Assembly: GCA_008694505.1 (NCBI GenBank)
Contig: VZDJ01007753.1
Coordinates: 15,907,003 to 15,971,002, forward strand
Origin: Cyanoderma ruficeps
Lineage: Eukaryota; Chordata; Aves; Passeriformes; Timaliidae
Direction: 5' to 3'
DNA length: 64,000 nt
A program made the translations under genes and the position numbers. The notes beneath the pieces are model-generated. The model worked only from the letters and a program-made list of their open reading frames with translations, had not been told where the DNA came from and made no database searches. Positions 26,270 to 38,700 of this stretch are shown in pieces. Position 1 is the stretch's first letter. The number at the start of each line of letters is the position of its first letter.

Positions 26270-29200
26270 TGAAGAGTGATTCCTTTTCTACCCACTGTGA
26301 TGTTTGGGGAGGATGCTGAAGCCCCTTTCTGCCCAGGTATTGCTCTCTTGAAATACTACAAGTAATGAAAAGTTTTGCATTTATGCAACAGCTCTAAGCC
26401 CCAAGCAAAGTGCTGCTGATTAATTAAATCACAGCTCTCAAAGTATCTCTACACTGCCACCATCACGCTGCAGGGCAGTAGAGAGAGATGTCAGCAGCTT
26501 CTTTCCAACCCATACATTCAAATATCTGCCTATAGCAGTCTTCGCATAGCAGCACAGTTCAGGTAGGTAAGTCCCACAGTTCAGCAAGGTGACTCAATTG
26601 TAGTGCCACAACTGAGTGACTGCAGCACCTATGCTCCCCTGAAGCTGCTTTGAGCATCTCTGTGCTACATTTAGCAACTTCAACACATGCTGGGTATTCT
26701 TTGCCTGGATATTTATTGCATATATAGAAAAAAAGTTAATCCGTGTTCAGAAATCTTGCAGTTTGATATTAAATCAAACAAGAGGGAAGGGAGGAGCTAT
26801 TAGCAGCAGGTGAAACTTGGGAGTGGAAAGGTGAGGCAGGAGAGAGGGTTGTGCTCTCCTGTGTGGGCCCAGGGAGCACAGCAGTTCATCCATCCTCAGA
26901 GCTTACTTCAAAGGGATCTGTGTGTGCTGGCTCTCACAGTGAGCCCAGCAGACACACTGTGAGAAACTCCAGGGCTCAAAACTCTCCCTGACGGCTCCTC
27001 ACCCCAGTGTACAGTGACTCACTGCCTTGTAAAGTGTATTAGAGTAGCCCTAAACTAGCATACATGTGCAGGCTGGCAGATTTTGGAGCATGCAAGAGCA
27101 GACTCTGGCTCTGCCAGACTCCTTCTGGCCTCTCTGACTGATGATAGGAGGCAGCAAGTACTCAGTCTTGCATAATGAAATTGAAGCGATTATTTTACAT
27201 CAATCTTACTTGTATTGGTGTTTAACTCATTTGATGCAGGCAAAGAAAGCAACCTTGTAACCTGCAGTGGGTACCACCTAAGTGCACTTGCCTGTGCCAG
27301 GATGGCTGGCATCAAAATAATTCTGCACAGAGGAAGAGAAGAGGTGTTGTCCAAGGAACTTCACTAGAGTAAAATCCTCTTTTTATATACAAGTTGCTTC
27401 CTCCTGTGTTGATGTCCGTGTGATAAACACGTGTGATGCCTCTTCAGAAGATCTTATTCAAAATATGCAGTGGTAGTCTCTGCTGGTTTCCATCTGAAGT
27501 ATTTAATGACTAGCTGCTTGCTCCACAGGCACACTTCACACCGTTCTCTCAGAATCAAAGGAAAATGGCACACAAAAGTGAATCTAGAACATCTGAAATG
27601 TTCCTTAAAGGAATGACCAAAAGATACTTCCAATGGACATGACCATCTCTACCCCAAAGACAAAATATCTCCTGTAACTTCTGTCTTTATTACTTTATAT
27701 CTGTGTTAAATCCTTAGGAACAAATTCAGGTGGAGCAGTCACAGCTGAGAATCACTTACTTGCACTCTCACAAAACTAATTATTTCTAGCTTCTGAAAGA
27801 ATGTTCCCTGGAAATAGTCCAGTATTAAAATTTAGAGTAGGAATCTGTTTTCATTTTAAAAAATCTGCAAAACATTCTCTATCAAAGGAAAGAGGATGGG
27901 CTATCCAGGTCACCTTCCTCAAGTTATCCCAGCAGATATATACACCTATATACATCTATACCATCCCACCTGTTTCACAACCAATACAAGACCCCCTGAC
28001 GCTACATTCTCTTACCCACACTGTTTTTAAGATCCACACATGAGACAGAACTTCACAATTTATAGAATTATTCCAGACTCAGTGCGTCTTACTCACTGAA
28101 TGGTTTTCTGATGTTCAGACTATTTTTCTCATTTCAAAATAATGTCACCACTGTCATACCACAACATGTTCTTAAATAATTCTCCCTCTCCTGCTCATGA
28201 TTACCATCCAGTTTTACTTGGCATTGTCTCCCTTAACCACTACCTGTCCACATCACACAAGAAGGCTTTGGAATACAAATTTTAAAGACCTGGTATCTTT
28301 GTGGCAGCCAAGAATAACGATCTCAGCAGTTTCTCATTCATGCCGTGAATACATGACAGAACCAAGCACTGAATGCTCACAACACCTGTGACACTTGTCA
28401 GCACTGAGAAAAATTCATGGCTTATTCACTGTTGTCTACTACACCACCTGCTTAAAACAAAAAATAATGAATTTTCAGTTTGTCCCATTGGAATTTTAGA
28501 AGTAGAAGTGTGTCCCTAGGATTACAATTTCAAAAAGATTACAACTTCCAAGGTCATGTATCATGTTGGGGTTTTTGCATTTTTCATTAGTTCTTCCACA
28601 ATTTAAGGACAATTTCAGAGACAACCATAAAGCTTGCATTAAGCAAATTCATGTCTGAAGTCACCCAAAGTCTAAAGAGCCATATGTTGGCTCTTTTTAG
28701 TAATCACATTTCCACAGTAATAATTTTAAATTGCCAGAGATCATCATATACATACTACTTACACTCTTACTTGGATTTTTGATGATTAGAGACTGTGTAA
28801 CTAATGACAGAATCCTCAAAAGTATCTTTAAAGCTCTGAGCAGTAACAAGGAAAGTAAAAAGGAAGATATAATTTTCCTCTGCTTTTCATGCACTTTCAA
28901 GTGCACATTTACATGCACATGATTTTGCATCCATGTATTAATAAAGGCAAGGTGGAGAAAATATATCATTCTGATATAAACTGGCAAACACTAGTTTCGC
29001 CAGGACGACATTCAGATAATTGAGTACCTAACTGCAACAGGTTGCAGGGAGGAATAACAGCCGCTTTCAATACCTCACAATTACCTTATGCACCACTTTG
29101 TCACCTTCTGATAATCCAGGACTACAGAAATGCATGACTAATGGGGAACTTCATCTTATTGCAGGAGAATATCCTTGTACCACCCTTGGGATGACAACAG

Positions 29201-32200
29201 GAGCGGTCATCATTTACACAGCCTGAACATAACAAGAGGGGTAAATATTCAAAGCACATGCTAGAGGTATTAAAAATGATAGCCAGACATCACATTAGAA
29301 AATAATTACTCAGTATTAACAAATTAAGCCATTTAACAAAGGTTGTGTCAGATCTGTAGCTGGGGATTTTCCCTGGGTATTGCCTTTCACTTTGTTTTCC
29401 TTTGTTTTGTATAATGTTTCCACAAGCTACAAAATCTACAAAGACCTCATCCTGCCAGTCAGACAAGAGCAAGAAGCTCAAGTCAAACTCTAGTTAAACA
29501 AAGGCCTTGAACTCAATAACCTCCACAGACAAAGTGTACACATGGATGACAAGTGTCACTTTCCTATCCCAAGGTGTCAGATTTCAGACTCCAAAAAGTT
29601 TAATTTTGGCTTGGTAATTTTTGGCTCGACACTAATGTTAAGGAACTCTTTGGTATAAAAAAAACAAACAAAAACACCCAAATCCAAAACCAAACAAAAA
29701 TACCCCCCCCCCATATATATATATAGAACATTCACATTATTATGATGAATATGTTGGGATTTTATTTTCATGTTTCTATGTTCCACACCTTCAAAACACG
29801 TATTCTTCAAAACTCTACAATATTCTTTCAGTCATTGGAGAGAAAGACCACACTAGGTGGAGGGGTGGAAGATTACATTTTTGTTTAAGACACTATTCTG
29901 ATTGTGACATATATGAAGGAGGGCTTCTGCTTTCAAAAGACTATTGAGAAACTGCATTAAAACAACTCCACATGCCCTTGATGTTTCAGAGAGATAAAAT
30001 CTCGCCCCTCCTACTCACTCACATGAAGTAATTGGGCTGCTTTACCTTTCAGAAATCATCACTAAAGTGTTGGCCCATCCGTTAAGATATGCAACCCTGC
30101 CTTCAGATTTGTTGCAACAGAATTTCAAATGCAATCCTCATCTCAAAAAGCAGTAGCTCAAACTCTTTATCTCTGCCCCTCCCTGTGCTCTGCAGATCTG
30201 AGCATTCAACAGCACCTCTCTTTACCTTTGCAGGAGCACTCAGAGGTTGCCTGACCTTTCAGGTTCATTCAACACTTCAGGCACTCTTCAAGCAGCTATT
30301 TCACTGCCCTAACCCCAACAGACCACAGGTGTGAGGAACACCAGCACCAGCCTGTGTCAGCTGATCACCCAATAATTAGGCAAGACACATAGCCCAGGAC
30401 CTTTACAGGGAAATCTAGAGCCAATTTCAATCTGAACCAATTCTCAGAATATCCTCAGAATATCAGGAAGTCACCTCATATTACCAGCTAATTAAGCTAA
30501 TTACCAGCATATTACCAGCTTCATCTGCAGTCAGCCAGAGAGATGTTTGAGTCCTTATAGAGCCTGCAAATATTCGCAACTAATTGTTTCCAGGATCATG
30601 CAGGATCATAACATTACATCCAACAGAGCTTGTGTGACAGGTCACAAACAGGTGTTTTCAAAAAAAAAAAAATTGCTGCTGACCTACATGGATCTTAAAT
30701 AGAAGAATTGCATCAATGCTGAATCACTTTAAAAAATCCAGCTAATATGTCAGGGAGCCTGAGCCTCGTCTCTGTCCTTAAAAAATACCACCAGTAATAA
30801 TGAATGTATCTCCTTTGTTATTAATAGCTGGCAAGCCACTCAAATATCTCTTCCCCTGTCCTTTTATTCTGCCTTTCACCATCAGATCACAAGCAAGATT
30901 TTGAAGTATCACTGTAATGTGAACATCATCAATGGTCTTTAATAGAAGAAGCCTTTCCTTTTCTGAACAAGAAACAAAATTAGTCCTTTTTGGAGAAAAC
31001 TCACAAGCCATCAAGGCAAGACCATCAAGCTTGGGTCTCCCAGCTAGAATATTAGTCTCATGCAGTGTTAGATGCTTGGAGCCAGATCCTCACACAAACA
31101 CCAGCATCTGTCTGACTTAAGTCAAAATACTGAGCTGCTAAGCTAGACCATTTAGGCAACCTAAGATTTTTCAGTGACTTGCTAAATAGGCCCAGATTCT
31201 GAAAACGGACTCCCTTTCCTCAGCTCATTCTAAGCCATCCTAATTTTCCAGATCAGCTGCCAAAAGCACACATCATCACCACACCTTGGGTGAGTAAAGC
31301 TGAAGGCCCAGTGCCAAGTGTTGCAACCAACAAAAACCAGTGGGTGGAATGCACCAGGCACACACTGAACTGCTTATATTCATTCTTCCTGGAGCTCTAA
31401 TAATAAAACTTGAAAATCTTTAAAATACTTAAGAGATACTTTGCAAAAGAAAAGAATCACATTTTTAAACCCCCATTTCATTATTGTTTAAAAATAAACT
31501 CATGAGCATAACTGAGCTATCAGTGACATCTTCCTTTTCTTCTTTACTCACAAAAAACTATTGCAGTCTTACTGGTGACACAAAACATCAAGTTATCCTA
31601 GCCAATGAAGGTGAAAAACTGGCTTTCTGCATAAGAGGGCTAGTGAAACAAAGATGTATCAGTAGCTGAAGAAAAGGAAAGTTGTTGGACTTGACCACTT
31701 TAGATCCATGAAAAGGAGATGCAAAGGTTACTGCCAACAGTTTCCTTTTATGAAGGAAGACTTACTGGTTTGATTCATATTGCAGCAAAGCTTGACAGAC
31801 ACTGCTGGCGTTATCTCCTGTTAAACGAACTGATGCACAGAGAAAAGGACTGTCTTAAAGGTAACAACATATAATGTTATCTCCTGAGTTATCGTTCCAG
31901 TCATCTGCACTCTTGAAAGCAGTTTCTTTCCATTTTTCATCTTCCACAGTTAAGTGACAGCTCTTCTTTCATCTTTCCTCAAAGGTTATTAACAAAGCTC
32001 ATTGTTCACTCAATATTTGATTTCTTGGTATCAAAAGCAAAAGTAACTTTTTCCCAGAACAACTCACTAGCTGAGCTGAGTCCACAGAACTTAATAAACA
32101 CCCCATATTTCAATGACTTCAACTGTAAAATTCTTATTTTTAATAAGATTATGCATGGCTACTTAGTATTTGAACAGAAGCTATTACTCTATATGTATAT

Positions 32201-32449
32201 TTTTGCATACAACAATAAGAAAATAAGATCTAAGAATGACCAGTTAAATATACTTTCTTCAGAAACCATTTTTCTAAGACAAGTACAAGAATCTCACGAA
32301 CACTACCCTGTCTGTTATTTGGATGGCAGTGGGAATAAAACCGTAGCAGCAGCTACACACTGACCATCTCACTGTTGCAGAAGTCAAAGGAGCTGGTATC
32401 ACAATTCTGTTGCCATCACAAACATCTGTGAGCTTGCAGCAGGTGAATG
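26270..32449. other. Intergenic region between gene B 3' end and gene A promoter
   Basis: About 6.2 kb of AT-rich sequence with no exon, RNA gene or sizeable repeat recognised. It contains a C tract followed by an AT microsatellite at 29703-29725 and short A tracts. Confidence 0.7.
29703..29725. repeat. C tract followed by (AT)n microsatellite
   Basis: About ten C residues directly followed by alternating AT. Simple sequence. Confidence 0.85.
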
Positions 32450-32455
32450 TTTATT
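32450..32455 (-). terminator. Polyadenylation signal AATAAA of gene B
   Basis: AATAAA on the minus strand about 60 nt after the TAG stop, with a GT-rich stretch (atgtttgtgatgg) 25-40 nt further downstream. This would give a very short 3' UTR. Confidence 0.55.
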
Positions 32456-32512
32456 AGTCCTGTACCAAAACATTTGTGCACCTCCTGCTGATGAGATTTT
32501 TCAAAATACACT

Positions 32513-32751
32513 CTAAAAGTGTTTGCTTGAATTAGGTGATGAGTAGTTTTTAAGTTGCTTCTTTCGTTCCACTGCAGTTCTCAAAGCCTGGAGAATTAAG
32601 TGTTTATTATTCAGGATGTTGTAGCTGCACAAGTTAAGCAGCTTGTTGAAATTCTCTTCAGTGTACGTAAGCAGGCCAGTGCCATAGGGAGCAGCACAGC
32701 TGGACACATCCACTCTTCCTTGCTCCATCTCTGCGGGACTGCGCTCCACAT
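32513..32751 (-). CDS. Gene B exon 20 (C-terminus, stop)
   Basis: Acceptor taatttcag|ATGTGG; encodes [39 protein letters not shown] and the basic VERKKQLK, ending SSKHF then TAG. Closely parallels the human PLA2G4E C-terminus and extends about nine residues further. Confidence 0.95.
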
Positions 32752-35700
32752 CTGAAATTAGAGCAAAGCACAGCAAAGATACTGAGGTGGAAAACGGCTA
32801 CCTGGCAATGAAAAACACACAGTAACAGATACAAAAAGATGAATTGTCTCTTGAAAATGGTTCAAGGTTTAATTGCTGTATAGTAACTGTGTCAGCTGCA
32901 CTAATAAAATCCAGTAGTTTGCTGCTTGGCTACAGTCCAGACTTGACCAGCAGAAAAACATTTCCATGCAAACTGCTTTCCTCTCTAAATTATGGGTTTG
33001 CATCAGAATTTTTTTTTTCAATATTTGGAATTTTGTATGTTTAACTTTTCAGCGGAGTTCTCAGACAATAACTCCTTATCTACCAGCTGGTAGAAAATTA
33101 CACCAGAGGGCTCCTGGACTGGGAATCCTCCCTCTCAGGTGGTGGAGATTTTTAAGCAAATGCAGCAGAACAAATAAGACAATAAACAGCATGAGGTCTT
33201 TTTCAATAAGCTGGTTCATGGCTTTTTGTTCATTTTTTGAGGAAAGTTTCCTGGATCATGAAAAATTAGCAACAAAAAAATTAGAGTTGATGCACGTAAA
33301 AGTATCTGTAAACGGAAACTGAATTTGCCAAGTAGGTCTTTTTCTTAGTGAAACAAATATTTCTTCTACTGCTGAACTAAAGGAAACAATCTGGCAACTT
33401 TTCAAAAATTATAGGCATCAAGGCAGCTTGTTACCCTGGCAAAGCCTTTGCTTCATTACATGTTTTCAGCATTTTTATTATCATTTTTTTCATGTAAAAA
33501 AAGTAATAGGAAAATTCTAGCTTTGTTAACCGAGTAAACATTATATCTCTTTATGAGACTGTTAGGTGACAGCATAAATTACCAGTGGATATAACTTAGT
33601 AGCTGTGTCCTCTTCTTTATTATCAAAGTTACATGACCTGCTTCAAGTGCCAGAGGGGGTTTCCCTCAAGGTACAGCTACTCATACTTTTATTTTTAAAC
33701 CTCTTCATTCCAATCCCTGATTACCTGGCAAATACTACATGCATCACACCTGGACTGAGAATATAATAATTTAGCAAACTCAGAAGCTTACCAGTGTCTA
33801 ATTTTGGAAGAGGAACAAAATCAATGGATCAGCTGGATGAGACAATCTCAAAAAATGATTACTGCTGTCAACTTACTTGGTGCCTTGTATTTTTGGAAGG
33901 TATCACAAACCAGTGGAAAATAGGCTAAGATTGGTGCCTCTAAGCTGTCCTCAAACACATAGCATTCCTTCAGGTGCTCCCGGTCTTCCTGGCTCAGCTC
34001 TGTGCTGGGGAATGGGATCCCATGCTCCAAACAGTACTCTGAGAATAGGTCCAGTGGCTGGCTCAACAGAGAGGAGAGATGCAACACAAAGAGAGCTTGA
34101 AGTGAGACCACCAAACCCCAAAATAATATTTTGCTGCAGTAGACACTCTGAGATTGATTCACGTGTTTATAAATAATGCTAACTTTGCACTGGAACAAAC
34201 ATAGCATCTTAATTTTAATATATCCTGAGTAAACAGAAATTTGGTTGATTTGCTAACACTATATTTTTAAAGCAGGGTTACTATTTACTGAAATTTATAT
34301 GACATTCAGGTCATTTTTGTGATTTAGTGAGCAAGTAGAGGATTTGGATAAGGAAACTTTGACTACATGTGGCTTCTCAGATCACAGGCACTTAAATATT
34401 TGCATTCAGTGCATCTGTCTATGGCTTCATATCCTCTTACAAATAAATTAGATTAATTTTAATCATATAAGCCCCTCAAGGTTTCTTCAAATGCAGAAAA
34501 AATAACCCTGACTAAAATTCATGCCAACACCAAGTCAAAAGTAAAAGCAAAACATTTCATTCCAAAAAATTCAAATATATATATTGTGTATTAATTACAT
34601 TGTCTAAGTTATTTAACAGTTGAGGAACTTATCAGGATGACAGATACGTAGAATAGGACATCTTCTGTATGTCTGTGTTCATATGTCAAAAAGACACTGA
34701 AAACAGCCCTGATAAAGGCAGTGACATTATGGTCACAGTTGCGAATAGCACCATTGACATGATTATTTAATTTAATAAAAACAAGACCATTTTTCTGGAG
34801 GGAAAAAAAAAAAGAGAGAGGGAGGTGTGGTAGTAATTCAGCTGCTAGAGTCATACAGATAAAGAATTACTGCTTCAAAACATCACCAGAGTCTGTGATC
34901 CTCCACTGTAATTTAAGTGGAGAATGACATCCACTTTTCTCTCTGGCCTCAGAATGGGTGGGCAGCTGGTGTTGATGAAGAAAGCTGTATCTATCAGCTT
35001 GAGGTAGTCACTCATTTCATTCAGCTGGCTGGGAGAAGAATCCAGCACTGTGTCTGAAAGGCCAAAACTTTTATTATTATTTACTGCAGGGTCAAGTCCC
35101 TTTTCTTCCAAATTAGCATAAAAGAGGAGAAAGAAAAGACAGTTGATGTATATTCATCGCTGACACAAAGCCCACAGTTAAGTATTTGTCTTTGACACAA
35201 TTTTAGTATCTAAAGCTCAACTCTGAGATCAGTCAGAGGGAGCAGTTCTGAGACTCGGCTCCATCCAAAGTGATAAATTACCCTTCTTTTTCAACATGTG
35301 TAAATTTGTGGCTGTTTAACTTCCTCAGAAGCTTCAAGTCACTCTTTGACGGCTTTTCCCAGGAAGATGAGAATTCAAGCAAACCTGCTCTGCTTTCTCC
35401 AAGACAGGAACGAGACCAGGAGTAAAGGATCCAGGGCTTGGCAAAACCCATTCCACAAATATGTTAATCAAATAATATTAATTAAAATTTGCCTTTATGA
35501 TAAAACTTATCAAATATTTGTTCTCAGCAAGTATTGGCACTCAAATCTCCTTCAAAGATATAACTAAAACAATTTTCAACTACCTTTCCACATGCAAAAG
35601 CTCTCATTCTCCAAATATTTGTTATGTAGCTGCAAACCCTTGAGGAAATTATGGTAAGTTGAAACCACTGGCCGCCCGGTCATCATTTCTCGAAGAGTTT

Positions 35701-38700
35701 TGGGAAGGTAACCTTTGGGAATGGATAAGTAGGTTGTCTGTTCATGAGGCTTCTTGGGCAGAGCAGGATGGTTCTCTGTAGGAAGAACAAGAGGGTATGT
35801 GTGAAGGCATGGACAGGGTCACCACAGGACAAAGCAGGCACAGCAGAGGTCCAGGGAAACTTTCTCCTTCCTCTTTATTTAAAATCTGACTCCATTTATA
35901 TACATTTGTACAAAGGTCAAGAGATTGGCTACACAGGTTGCCAACTCTTTAACCTGGATGGTGAACATGACCATGAATCACATTTCTCCTCCCAGAGGAG
36001 AAATATGTAAACATTCTAAAAATACACATTATTAACATGAAGCTGGGAGAGAATCTGCAGTACAAAGTTACAAGCACTCAAAAGCCAGAAGACTTAGGGC
36101 GACATATGTGTCTGCATTTTTCTCTGTTTCTCTGATGATAATAACAACCAAACCACCATGGCCCCCAGCCCCATCTGTGACTGAGTGCACACGTGGCCAT
36201 GCAGAGTGTTCAGGACAGTGGGTTTCAGTGTCACACCACCACCTTCTTCTTCCCTGTCTAGTCTCTCCCTCCCCAGAGGGCTCTGGTAACCCTCTCGTGA
36301 CTAACAAAACTCCCCAGGGACGTTGCACAGTGAGCAGCACAATGAGCAGTACAATGTTTTTTCCTCTTTTACAGCACAACAGTTGGTCTCCTGCTTTTCC
36401 TTCATTCTCAAGGGCTTGGTGACCCATAAGCCAGAAATAGGACACAAAAACAGACCCTTTACCAAATGTCAGGTTTCACATTTCAGAGAGGTGTGAAGAA
36501 AATGCAAATGCAAGAGAAAAGTAATCTAAAGAATTAACCAATGTCATGCTCAGTGTCCCGAGTCCATCTGTGCCAGAAGTGTTCTGAATGTCCTGAGAGG
36601 TAAACAGCATCCATAAAACTCTGGGAAAATATATTGCTCCATGTGCCTTGAAAGTTAAAAAAAAAAAAAAGCACCATACTTAATATTAGTTAGAATTTTT
36701 AGAGCACAGCTATAGCAACATACCTGAATCCACTCTCTGTTTTAGTTGTGAAATATTATGAATTTTCCTATAAATGTCAAATGCCACATCATTTCACACA
36801 ATGTCTGGCGTACAACCAGGACATTTTCAAAACTTGGCTGTCTATAAAAGCCAGGCTGTGAGTTTAAATACTTCAGATGATCACTTCGGGTGTGTTCAGC
36901 AAGACACTCAGCAAATCAGTCACATTTGTCTCAAAAATTAGTTTCTTCTTTCACCACTTTTGGCTGGTTCATTTGAGATTGAAATTGCATCAGATACCTT
37001 CTTTGGTATGCTAATATTGCAACCTGCAGACCACCTCTGTGTAGCCAGCTCTTAAGGTGATGTTTTCTTGAGACAGGAAATTACCTTTCAAGAAGCAGAT
37101 GTGGGATTCTGGGATCTTCTTCATCCGGCGACCCATGAAGAACTCGCTACCAAAATCCTCTGAACGAACAAAGGCCCCATATTTCAGGAGACCCACCTCG
37201 TATGGTGTGAACTCCACCCACTCTGCAAATAAGGCATCAAACTGGGTTTATTGCAGCCACCTGAACACACGTGAAATGAGCTTAGAGAATCAGAAGGTGG
37301 AAGAACAAGGCCTACAGCTTCACCATGGTGGTGACAGACAGTTCAAACCACCATGTTTTGAAACAAACTGGTGCCCTTCAACGCAAATTAATGCAAAAGC
37401 TGAATTCATCTCCTCTGCCAAAACCCATTCAACTTGGGATTCAAGTCCATCTCTGCACTAAGAAGCAAGACCTGGGGCTGAAAGTCCACTGATTGCTAAG
37501 GCCCTGCACGCAAGGTGGCATTTTGAGTTCCTCTGAGTCAGCAATGACACCAGCTACCATTCATTCTTAACACTCTTTATAATCACTGCCTTGAGGATAA
37601 AAAACTCTGACTAAACCCCCTCCCCACACAGAAACCTTGGCTGGGTGCACTGAGACTGCAGCTGTGCCTAGGAGCAGATGACCAGGTTCAGTTGCAGGAC
37701 TTCTTGCTTAGTTTGGTCTGGAAACACTACAGGAATACTGATCAGGATCACTGACTGCGGCACAGAGCACTGCTCCTCCTCACATCCCTCTCTGGCTGCT
37801 GGAAGCTGACTCCTGCTCTCACCCCTTTCCACCTTCTCCTTTCTCCTCCCTCCCTTGCCCTCCTCCCCACTCTTCACAGCTCTCTGGACTAGTGCTGCCC
37901 CACAGAAGAGCCAGAGAAGGGGCTGTGGGAGGTAGGTGGGGACAACAGAGAAAATAGCAGCAGTAGTGGCTCTCAAGGCTGCCAGCAAAAGGCATCTCCA
38001 TCCCCCCACCAAGCAGTGCCTACAGCACAGGCATCTCCCTTCCACAGTATTAAGATGCAGGTTTTTCATCCAAATCAGGATGAATCAATATGAAGACAGG
38101 GGAAAAGAAATTATCTAAAAGATTTATTGTCTTGGGCTTACAGTAAAAAGTTTTGGCATTCAATCCGCCTTAGAAGGAAACTCTTCAGAGTTATAAGAGG
38201 GTAATATGATAAACTATACCTTTAAAATCCAAAGTGCTAAAGCCATCCTTGACATTGAGGGCCAGGTATATGGGGAGTGGATTCTGCCCCTGATTTACTG
38301 CTAGTTGCTGATCTGAGAGTTTGTGAGTACTTTCCTGTTTACAAAGAGCAAAAGTCATTATAAGAAGATGAACATGACGCATGGACTTACTGCAGTATCT
38401 AAGCATGAACTATCAATGAAGTATCTGTTAAACCTCAGTAGGTTTTGTTCTGTGTACTTTAGACTTTGGGCTACACAAGCATGTTCATATGTTATCTGCC
38501 ACAAGCCTTCACCAAGGCATTGTCCTTATGGGAGTTTTGGCTAGGGGGATAGGGCAAAAATGCAAGAAACATGTCTGTACAGTCACTGGGATATGACTTG
38601 CTTTAAGGAAAGAAAGACATTTAATCAACCTGGACACACTTTTTTCACTACAGCTTATGGGTGTATACATTGCTATGCCTGAACTTAGCTCTGTCAGAGG

